The position numbers and the translations under genes were made by a program. Source: Peterkaempfera sp044755465 (GTDB lineage Bacteria > Actinomycetota > Actinomycetes > Streptomycetales > Streptomycetaceae). From it: a stretch of 64,000 nt of DNA. Under the pieces are notes generated by a model. The model saw only the letters and a program-made list of their open reading frames with translations. It made no database searches and had not been told where the DNA came from. Each line of letters begins with the position of its first letter. Position 1 is the stretch's first letter. The DNA is taken from the NCBI RefSeq assembly GCF_044755465.1, contig NZ_JBIVRB010000008.1, positions 62,001-126,000 on the forward strand, in the 5' to 3' direction. Positions 1 to 9,700 of the stretch are shown one piece after another.

Positions 1-1
1 C

Positions 2-3000
2 GGCGAACCGGAGCTGGTCGCCTACACCGTGGCGGCCGACGGTCCGGGCATCGCCCCGGAGCAGCTGCGGGAGTACCTTGCGGCCCGGCTGCCGGAGGCG
101 ATGGTCCCCTCCGTCTTCGTCGAGCTGGACGCCGTCCCGCTGACCGCCAACGGCAAGGTCGACCGCAGGCGGCTGCCGGCCCCCGGGGAGCGCGAGCAGC
201 CCGCCGCCGAGCGCTGGGTCGCCCCGCGCACCGCCGTCGAGCGGACCGTCGCCGAGCTGATGGCCGAGATCCTCGGGCTGGAGCGGGTCGGCGCCGAGGA
301 CGACTTCTTCCTGCTCGGCGGGCACTCGCTGCTCGCCATCAAGCTGGTGCTGCGGTTGCGCCGCACCTTCGGCATCGAGCTGACCGTCGGGGAGCTGTTC
401 ACCGCGCGGACCGTCGCCGCGCTGGCCGCCCTGATCGACACCGCCGACGACGACGGCCAGGACGGTATCCGGCCGGTGGGCCGCGATCGTGAGCTGCCGC
501 TCTCCTTCGGCCAGCAGCGGATGTGGTTCCTCGACCAGTTGGAGCCCGGCAGCGCCGAGTACATCGTCCCGATCGCGCTGCGGCTGCTCGGCCCGCTGGA
601 CGTCGACGCGCTGCGCCGCGCGGTCGACGAGACCGCCGCCAAGCACGAGGTGCTGCGCACCCGCTACCGCCCGAACGGCGGGGACCCGGTGCAGCTCGTC
701 GACCCGCCCGCGCCGGTCGCGTTCACCCTCACCGACCTGACCGACGTGGCCGGTGAGGTCGGTGAGGAGCGGGCGCGTGAACTGCTCCACGAGCTGGCGC
801 GGCGCCCCTTCGACCTGGAGCGTGAGCACCCGCTGCGCGCCACCGTGATCCGCACCGCGCCAGAGGATCACCTCCTGGTGCTGACGATGCATCACATCAC
901 CTTCGATGCCTGGTCGATGGGCATCTACCTGCGTGATCTGGACGCCGCCTACCGCGCCTTCGCCGCCGGTGCGCCCTCGCCGCTGCACCGGCAGCCCGTC
1001 CAGTACGCGGACTTCGCCGTCTGGCAGCGGGAGCAGGAGTCCGCCGGTGCGACCGGGCAGCAGCTCGCCTACTGGCGCGACCGGCTCGCCGGCCTCACCC
1101 CGGTCGAACTGCCCGCCGACCGGCTGCGCGGCGCGGTGCGCGACACCCACGGCGACAATGTGATCGTGGACGTGCCGCCGGCGGTCGGGCAGGCCCTGGC
1201 GGGCCTGGCCGGGCGGCACGGCGCGACCCCGTTCATGCTGCTGCTGGCCGCCTTCCAGGTGCTGCTGGGCCGCTACACCGGACGCGAGGACCTCACGGTC
1301 GGCACCCCGGTCGCCGGGCGGACCCGGCAGGAGACCGAGGAGCTGGTCGGCTTCTTCAGCAACAACCTGGTGATCCGCAACGACCTCGGCGGCAACCCGG
1401 TCTTCACCGACTTCCTCGACCAGGTGCGCCGGGTCACGCTGGAGGCCTTCGCCCACCAGGACGTGCCGTTCGAGCGCCTGGTCGACGCCTTGCGGCCGGA
1501 GCGCGACCTCTCCCGCAACCCGCTGTTCCAGGTGATGTTCGAGCACCAGCACCTGGCGGGCGTGCCGGGCCGGCTCGGTGAGGCCGTGATCGAGCCCGTG
1601 CGGGCCGGCCTGGAGGTGGCCAAGTTCGACCTCACGGTGACCGTCAAGGAACGGCCCGACGGGCGGCTGCACTGCTGGTTCGAGTACGCCACGGCGCTGT
1701 TCGACCGCGCCACGGTCGAGCGGATGGCCGGGCACTACCTGACCCTGCTCGGCGCCATCGCCGCCGAGCCCGGCGCGCGGATCACCGAACTCGGCATGCT
1801 CACCGAGGCCGAGCAGCGGGACATCCTCACCGTGTGGCCCGACCCGGAGTCCGCCCGCGCCGCGGTGCTCGACCCGGCCGAGGAGCACGAGCTGACCGTC
1901 CCCGCGCTGTTCGAGCGGCAGGTCGAGCGGACGCCCGACGCCGTCGCCGTGGTCTTCGGTGGGCAGCAGCTCACCTACGCCGAACTCGACGCCCGCGCCG
2001 ACCGGTTCGCCCGGCATCTCGGGTCGCTCGGCGTCACCGCCGAGACCGTCGTCGGGTCCTGCCTGGAGCGCGGTGTCGAGGCGGTCGTGGTGCTGCTCGG
2101 TGTGCTCAAGGCGGGCGGCGTCTATGTACCGTTCGACCCGCAGCACCCCGCCGAGCGGCTGGACTTCATGCTCACCGACGCCGGCGCCGAGGTCGTGGTG
2201 ACCACCGGGGCGTTCACCGACCGGCTCACCGGCCCGTACCGGGTGCTCCGGGTCGACGGGGAGTGGGAGCGGGCCACGCCGGCCGACGCGGCGCCCGTCC
2301 GGGTGCGGCCGGGCAACCTCGCCTACGTCATCTACACCTCGGGCTCGACCGGCCGCCCCAAGGGCGTGATGATCGAGCACCGCTCGTACGCCCACCACTG
2401 CCGGGTGATCGCCGACGCCTACGGCATCGCGCCCGGCGAGCGGGTGGTGCTGCTGTCCGCGCTCACCTTCGACGTCGCCATGGACCAGATCGCCGCCACC
2501 CTGGTGGCCGGCGCCACCGTCGTGGTCGGCGCCCCGGAGTTCTGGACGCCCGCCGAACTGCCCACCCGGCTCGACGAACTCGGGGTGACGATCGTCGAGA
2601 TCACCCCGTCCTACTACCGGGCGATGCTGGAGTCGCCCGACCTGCACCGGCTGACCTCGCTCCGGCTGATGAACGTCGGCAGCGACGTGGTGACCGGCCT
2701 CGACGCGCAGCGGTGGGCCGCGACCGGCCTGCCCGGACGGTTCCTGTGCAACTACGGGCCCACCGAGGCGACCGTCACCTGCCTGCTGCACCCGGTGGAC
2801 AAGGCGCCGGAGGCGGCCCGCGAGGCCGCCGCGCTGCCCCTCGGCCGGCCCGTCGCCGGCACCCGGGCGCACATCCTGGACGCCGACCTGCGGCCCGTCC
2901 CGGTCGGCGTCCCCGGCGAACTCTGCCTCGGCGGCGTCCGGTTGGCCCGTGGCTACCACCGCAGGCCCGAGCTGACCGCCGACCGGTTCGTCCCGGACCC

Positions 3001-3724
3001 GCTGGCCACCGAGCCCGGACAGCGGCTCTACCGGACCGGCGACCTGGTCCGCTACCGGCCCGACGGCACCATAGAGTTCCTCGGCCGGATCGACACCCAG
3101 GTCAAGGTGCGCGGACTGCGCATCGAGCTGGGCGAGATCGAAGCGGCCCTGGCCCGGCACCCCGCCGTCCAGGAGGCCATCGCGGTCGCCGCCGAGACCG
3201 CGCCCGGCGAACGGCGGCTGGCCGCCTACCTGGTGGCCCGGCCGGGGGCCGCCGTGCCCGGCGTCGAGGAGCTGCGCGGCCATCTGCGCGCGCTGCTGCC
3301 CGAGTACATGATCCCCTCCCTCTGGGTGCCCCTGGACGCCTTCCCGCTCACCGCCAGCAAGAAGGTCGACCGCAAGGCGCTGCCCGACCCGGTGCTCGCC
3401 CGCACCGACGGCGCCCGCGAGTACCTGGCCCCGCGCGACCCCGCCGAGGAGCTGGTCGCCGCCGTCTGGGCGGAGGTCCTCGGCCTCGAACGCGTCGGCG
3501 CCCACGATGACTTCTTCCTGCTGGGCGGCCACTCGCTGCTCGCCACCAGGGTGCTGGCCCGGCTGCGCGAGGCGTTCGCGGTCGAGCTGCCGCTGCGTCG
3601 GCTCTTCGAGGCCACGACCGTGGCCCTGCTCGCCGAGGCGGTGTCCGAAGCCGTCGAGGCCGACATCGCCCGACTCTCCGACGACGAGGTGGCGAGCCTG
3701 CTCGCCGAGGAAGGTGTCCGATGA
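2..3724 (+). CDS. Nonribosomal peptide synthetase, …A-T-C-A-T (5' end outside window)
   Basis: This is the 3' part of an NRPS that begins upstream of the window; 1240 residues are visible. Domains in order: the end of an A domain (NGKVDR A10 motif near nt 150), a carrier domain (LGGHSLLAIK, nt ~316-345), a C domain (nt ~480-1790), an A domain (YTSGSTGRPKG, nt ~2330-2365; GRIDTQVKVRG) and a carrier domain (LGGHSLLATR, nt ~3521-3550). The C-domain core reads HHITFDAWS, so the usual DG is DA; the catalytic second His is kept. My hand-aligned specificity residues for the complete A domain are D-V-D-E-M-V-N-V-T-K. I cannot assign this code, but Asp235 implies an alpha-amino acid. The stop overlaps the ATG of the next synthetase (ATGA), so the two are translationally coupled and very probably consecutive in the assembly line. 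Confidence 0.95.
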   Translation, partial: GEPELVAYTVAADGPGIAPEQLREYLAARLPEAMVPSVFVELDAVPLTANGKVDRRRLPAPGEREQPAAERWVAPRTAVERTVAELMAEILGLERVGAEDDFFLLGGHSLLAIKLVLRLRRTFGIELTVGELFTARTVAALAALIDTADDDGQDGIRPVGRDRELPLSFGQQRMWFLDQLEPGSAEYIVPIALRLLGPLDVDALRRAVDETAAKHEVLRTRYRPNGGDPVQLVDPPAPVAFTLTDLTDVAGEVGEERARELLHELARRPFDLEREHPLRATVIRTAPEDHLLVLTMHHITFDAWSMGIYLRDLDAAYRAFAAGAPSPLHRQPVQYADFAVWQREQESAGATGQQLAYWRDRLAGLTPVELPADRLRGAVRDTHGDNVIVDVPPAVGQALAGLAGRHGATPFMLLLAAFQVLLGRYTGREDLTVGTPVAGRTRQETEELVGFFSNNLVIRNDLGGNPVFTDFLDQVRRVTLEAFAHQDVPFERLVDALRPERDLSRNPLFQVMFEHQHLAGVPGRLGEAVIEPVRAGLEVAKFDLTVTVKERPDGRLHCWFEYATALFDRATVERMAGHYLTLLGAIAAEPGARITELGMLTEAEQRDILTVWPDPESARAAVLDPAEEHELTVPALFERQVERTPDAVAVVFGGQQLTYAELDARADRFARHLGSLGVTAETVVGSCLERGVEAVVVLLGVLKAGGVYVPFDPQHPAERLDFMLTDAGAEVVVTTGAFTDRLTGPYRVLRVDGEWERATPADAAPVRVRPGNLAYVIYTSGSTGRPKGVMIEHRSYAHHCRVIADAYGIAPGERVVLLSALTFDVAMDQIAATLVAGATVVVGAPEFWTPAELPTRLDELGVTIVEITPSYYRAMLESPDLHRLTSLRLMNVGSDVVTGLDAQRWAATGLPGRFLCNYGPTEATVTCLLHPVDKAPEAAREAAALPLGRPVAGTRAHILDADLRPVPVGVPGELCLGGVRLARGYHRRPELTADRFVPDPLATEPGQRLYRTGDLVRYRPDGTIEFLGRIDTQVKVRGLRIELGEIEAALARHPAVQEAIAVAAETAPGERRLAAYLVARPGAAVPGVEELRGHLRALLPEYMIPSLWVPLDAFPLTASKKVDRKALPDPVLARTDGAREYLAPRDPAEELVAAVWAEVLGLERVGAHDDFFLLGGHSLLATRVLARLREAFAVELPLRRLFEATTVALLAEAVSEAVEADIARLSDDEVASLLAEEGVR

Positions 3725-6700
3725 CCGACAGCGTCGACCGCGCGGAACTGCGGAACGAGCTGCTCCGCCGCCGCCTCGCCGGCCGGACCGCGCCCCGGCC
3801 GGCCAAGGGCCTCACCCGGGCCCCGCGCACCGGCCCGCTGCCGCTCTCCTTCGCCCAGCGGCGGCTGTGGATCCTCGACCGGCTCCGCCCCGACACCACC
3901 GAGTACCTGCTCACGGCGGCGCTGCGGCTGCGCGGTGACCTCGACCGGCAGGCGCTGCACACCGCACTGGACGGGATCGTCCGACAGCACGAGGTGCTGC
4001 GCACCAGGTACCCCGTCGTCGACGGCGAGCCGGTGCAAGCCGTCGACCGGCCCGGCCCGGTGGCCCTCACCGAACTGGACCTGAGCGCCCTGGACCGCGC
4101 GGCGGCCGACGCCAGGCTGGCCGCCCTGGTCACCTCCGAGCGGCGCCCGGTCGACCTCGCCGAGGGCCCGGTGTTCGCACCGACCCTGGTCCGGCTCTCC
4201 GACGACGAGCACGCCATCCTCCTGACCGTCCACCACATCGCCTTCGACGGCTGGTCCGAGGAGATCCTGATCCGCGAGCTGACGGAGCGGTACTCCGCGG
4301 CCACCGCCGGACGGGCCGCCGCCTCGGACCGCGAACTCCCCGTCCAGTACGCCGACTACGCCGTCTGGCAGCGCGACCGGCTCTCCGGTGAGCTGCTGGA
4401 ACGGCAGCTCGACTACTGGCGCGAGCAGCTCGCCGGACTCCCCGCCCTGGAGCTGCCCACCGACCGGCCGCGCCCGCCGGTGCGCGACGCGGCCGGCGGT
4501 CAGGTGCCGCTCACGGTGCCCGCCGAGACCGCGGGCCGGCTGACCGCGCTCGCCCGCGAACACGGCGCCACGCCGTTCATGGCGCTGCTCGCCGCCTACG
4601 CCCTGCTGCTCGGCCGGTGGAGCGGCCAGCAGGACGTGGCGGTCGGCACCCCGGCTGCGGGGCGGCACCGGCCGGAGGTGCAGGACCTGGTCGGCCTCTT
4701 CCTCAACACCGTGGTGCTGCGCACCGACCTCAGCGGCTCCCCGTCCTTCGCGGAACTCCTGCGGCAGGTCCGGGAGTCCGCCCTGGACGCCTACACCCAC
4801 CAGGAGCTGCCCTTCGAGCAGCTGGTGGACGAGCTGGCGCCGCAGCGCGACCCCTCCCGCAACCCGCTGTTCTCGGCGATGCTGCTGTGGGAGGACGGCA
4901 ACGGCTCGGCCGCCCCGGCGGCGATGGGCGGCCTCGGGGTCGAGCGGCTGCCGGTCGGTGAGAGCACCGCCAAGTTCGACCTGACCCTCGGCCTGGCCGA
5001 GCGGGCCGACGGCTCGCTGGCGGGCGCCGTCAACTACGCCTCGGCCCTGTTCGACCGGAGCACCGTGGAGCGGTTCGCCGCCCGGTTCACCCGGCTGCTG
5101 GAGATGGCCGTCGCCGCGCCGGACACGCCGGTCGAGCAGTTGGAGATCCTCCCCGCCGAGGAGCAGCACCTCCTGCTGCGGCAGTGGAACGCGACCGGTC
5201 GGAAGTACCGGCCGGGCACCCTGCCGCTGTTCTTCGAGGACCAGACCGCCCGTACCCCGGACGCCACCGCCGTGCGGTTCGAGGGCGCCGAGCTCTCCTA
5301 CGCCGAACTCAACCTGCGCGCCAACCGCCTCGCCCACCACCTGCGGTCGTACGGGGTCGGCCCGGAGTCCGTGGTCGGCGTCTGCCTGAACCGCAGCCTC
5401 GATCTGGTGGTCGCCCTCCTCGCGGTGCTCAAGGCCGGCGGCGCCTACCTCCCGCTGGACCCGGACTACCCGGCGGACCGGCTCGGCTTCATGCTCACCG
5501 ACTCCGGCGCCGACGTCGTGATCACCGACGCCGGGCTGGCGCCGCTGGTCGCCGGCCACGCGCGGTTCCTGGTCGACATCACCGAGGAACTGCCCGACCG
5601 CTGGACCCATGACCCCGTGTTCGCCGCGGCCCCCGAGCACACGGCGTACGTCATCTACACCTCCGGATCGACCGGCCGCCCCAAGGGCGTGCTGATCGAG
5701 CACCGGGCCATCGTCAACCGCCTGCACTGGATGCAGGAGGCCTACCGGCTGGACGCGACGGACCGGGTGCTCCAGAAGACGCCGTACAGCTTCGACGTCT
5801 CGGTCTGGGAGTTCTTCTGGCCGCTGATCTCCGGCGCCACCCTGGTCCTCGCCCGTCCGGGCGGCCACCGCGACCCGGCCTACCTGGCCGAGCTGATCGC
5901 CACCGAGCGGATCACCACCCTGCACTTCGTCCCCTCCATGCTCCGCGCGTTCCTGGCCGAGCCGCTGCCGCAGCTCCCCTCGCTGCGCCGGATGGTCTGC
6001 AGCGGCGAGGCGCTGACCGCCGACCTGGTCACGGCCGTGGCGGAGCGGATCGGCTGCGAGTTGCACAACCTGTACGGCCCGACCGAGGCCGCGGTCGACG
6101 TCACCACCACCCGCTGCGAGCCCGGACTCCCCGTCACCATCGGACGGCCGATCGCCAACACCCGCACCTACATCGTCGACGGCGGGCTGCGGCCGCTGCC
6201 GATCGGCGCACCGGGCGAACTGCTGCTCGGCGGCGTCCAGCTGGCCCGCGGCTACCTGAACCGGCCCGAGCTGACCGCCGACCGCTTCGTCCCCGACCCC
6301 TTCGCCACCGAGCCCGGCGGGCGGCTCTACCGGACCGGCGACCTCGCCCGGTACCGGGCGGACGGCAGCATCGAGTACCTGGGCCGGCTCGACCAGCAGG
6401 TGAAGATCCGGGGCCAGCGCGTCGAACTCGGCGAGATCGAGGCGGTGCTGACCGAGTCCGCCGAGGTGGAGGCCGCCGCCGTCACCGTCCACGACCAGCA
6501 GCTCGTCGCCCACCTGGTGCCCGCCGACGCGGACGTCGAGCGCGTCCTGCGGCGGGTGCGCGACCGCCTCCCCGAGCACATGCACCCGGTGCACTGGATG
6601 CTCCTGGACGCGCTGCCCCTGACGCCCAGCGGCAAGGTGGACCGCAAGGCCCTGCCGGTGCCCGACGGCAGCCGGTCGGCGCTGGCCGGCGAGTACGTCG

Positions 6701-9700
6701 CGCCCCGCAGCGACCTCGAACGGACCATCGCGGACGCCTTCGCGACGGCGCTCGGCACCGACAAGGTGGGCGTGCACGACAGCTTCTTCCAGCTCGGCGG
6801 CGACTCCATGCGCGCCATCCGGGCGGTCGGTGCCCTGCGCGGCCTGGGCCTGGCCCTGGCGGTCCAGGACGTGTTCGCCCAGCAGACCGTGGCCCGGCTG
6901 GCCGAGGTCGCGGCCACCGCCCCGGCCGCCGCCCCGCAGACCGCCACGATCGGCCGCTTCGAGCTGCTGGCCCCGGCCGACCGCGCGCGGCTGCCCGAGG
7001 GCCTGGTCGACGCCTACCCGATGGGGCAGGTCCAGGCCGGCATGGTCTACGAGATGCTCGCCGACCCCGAGCGCAACACCTATCTCAACGTCTCCAGCTT
7101 CCAGATCGTCGACGACGGGCCGTTCTCCGCGGAGGCGCTGGACGAGGCGGTCCGGCTGCTGCTGGCCCGCCATGAGATCCTGCGCACCTCCTTCGACCTG
7201 TCCGGGTACTCCGAACCCCTCCAGCTGGTGCACGCCGAGGTCGAGCTGGACATCACCGTGGCGGACCTGCGCGGTCTGACCGCCGAGGAGCAGCAGGAGG
7301 CCGTCCGCCGCTTCCGGGCCGAGGCCCAGCGGACCCCGTTCGACGTGGGCCGCGCCCCGCTGCTGCGGTACCACGTCCACCTCACCGGCGAGCGGGAGTG
7401 GCTGCTGACCCACGTCGAGTGCCACGCGATCCTGGACGGCTGGAGCCACCACTCCGTCATCGCCGAGCTGCGGGCCTCCTACCGGGCGCTTCGCGACGGT
7501 GCGGAGACCGGGCTCTCGGCGCCGCCGCAGGTCCGCTACGCCGACTTCATCGCCCTGGAGAAGCAGTCCCTCGACTCCGCCGCCGACCAGGAGTTCTGGC
7601 GGCAGCGGCTCACCGGCTTCGACCGGCTGCGGCTGCCCGCCGACACCGCCCCGGCCGAGGCCCGGCTGCCCGCCACCGAGGTGCGGCTGCCCTGGCGGCA
7701 CCTGGAGGCGGGGCTGCGCACACTGGCCGCCGACACCGGCACCTCGCTCAAGACGGTCCTGTACACCGCGCACCTCAAGGTGCTGGGCCTGATCTCCGGC
7801 CAGCACCGTTTCCTGGCGGGCGCGGTGGCCAACGGGCGCCCGGAGCTGCCCGGCGGCGACCAGGTGCGCGGCATGTACCTCAACACCGTGCCGTTCGCCG
7901 TCGACCTGCGCCGGCCGAGCTGGCGCGAGCTGCTGCGGTCGGTCTTCGCGGAGGAGCTGGCCCTCTGGCCGCACCGGCGCTACCCGCTGCCCGCCATGCA
8001 GCGTGCCTGGGGCGACGGCACCCCGCTGGTCGAGGTCGTCTTCGGCTACCTCGACTTCCATGTGCTCGACGACCTGAAGTCGGACATCGGGACGATCACC
8101 GACGACAGCCCCAACGAGTTCACCTTCGACGTGTGGACCTTCCCCGGCGAGCTGCGGATGACCTGCCGGCCGGGCTGGGTCGGCCGGGACCGGCTCGCCG
8201 CGATCGCGGCGGCCTACCTGGACGTGCTCACCGCGATGGCCACCGACGCCGACGCCGACCCGCGTGCCTTCCGGGCGCCCGAGCTGGACCGGCCCACCGT
8301 GCCGCAGCGGACCGCGACCCGGCTGCCGGACGTCTCCGTACCCGAGCTGGTCGCGGCGCGGGGCCGGCCCGACGCGGTGGCCCTGGCGTACGGCGACAGT
8401 CAGCTGACCTACCGGGAGCTGACCTACCGGGAGCTGGACGAACGGGCCAACCGGCTGGCCTGGCTGCTCCGGTCCCACGGGGTCGGCCCGGAGACACCGG
8501 TCGCCGTCTGCCTGGAGCGCGGGATCGAGGCGGTGGTGAGCCTGCTCGGGGTGCTCAAGTCGGGCGGGTACTACGTACCGCTGGACCCGGAGTACCCCGA
8601 CGAGCGGATCGCCTACGTGCTGGAGGACACCCGGGCCCCGGTCCTGGTGACCGGGCCCCGGCACGCGCACCGCTTCGCCGGGCGCCCCGGGCTGGAGACG
8701 GTCGCGGTGGACGAGGCGTGGTCGGCGCCGGCCGACCAGCCGGCCACTGCGCCGGACCTGCGGATCGGCCCCGACAACCTGGCCTGCCTCATCTACACCT
8801 CGGGCTCCACGGGCCGGCCGAAGGGCGTCCAGCTGAGCCACCGCGCGCTCGTCCGGCTGGTCGAGGACCCGAACTACGCCGACCTCGGCGCGGACCAGGT
8901 GCTGCTGCTGCACTCCCCGTTGGCCTTCGACGCCTCGACCTTCGAGCTGTGGGGCGCGCTCTGCCACGGTTCCCGGCTGGCGATCAGCCCGCCCGGCGTC
9001 ACCCCGGCGGCCGAGCTGGCGGAGCTGCTGGACCGGCACAAGGTGACCACCCTGTTCGCCACCACCCTGCTGTTCCAGCACATGGTGGAGAACCGGCCGG
9101 ACGCGCTCGCCGGAATGCACCAGGTGCTCACCGGCGGCGATGTGCTCTCACCGGTCCAGCTCCGCACCGCGCTGGAGCACGGCGTCACGGTCAGCAACCT
9201 CTACGGCCCCACGGAGTGCACCACCTTCGCCACCGTACGGCGGGGCCTGACCGCCGAGGACGCCGACCGGGGCGTCCCGATCGGCGGGCCGGTCTCCAAC
9301 ACCTACGTCCTGGTGGTCGACGAGGAGCTGCTGCCGGTGCCGTTCGGCGTGCCCGGCGAGCTGCTGCTCGGCGGTCCTGGACTGGCCCGGGGCTATCTGG
9401 GCCGCCCGGAGCTGACGGCGGAGCGGTTCGTCCCGGACCCGACCGGGACGCGGCCCGGCGCCCGGCTCTACCGCACCGGTGACATGGTGCGGCAGGACCC
9501 CGACGGCACCCTGCACTTCCTCGGGCGGCGCGACCACCAGGTCAAGATCCGGGGGCACCGCGTCGAACTCGGTGAGGTGGAGGCCGCGCTCAGCGGCCTT
9601 CCGCCGGTCCGCGCCGCGGCCGCCGGCGTCGAGCGCGGGACGGACGGGTACAAGCAGCTGGTCGGCTATGTCGTGCTGGACCCGGAGAACCGGGTCGGGA

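Noticed and set aside
3226..9120. Very long minus-strand open frame opposite the NRPS genes (about 1960 codons)
   Set aside because: Composition is Arg/Gly/Gln/Val-rich with no domain. It is the antisense shadow of high-GC NRPS codons on the other strand.
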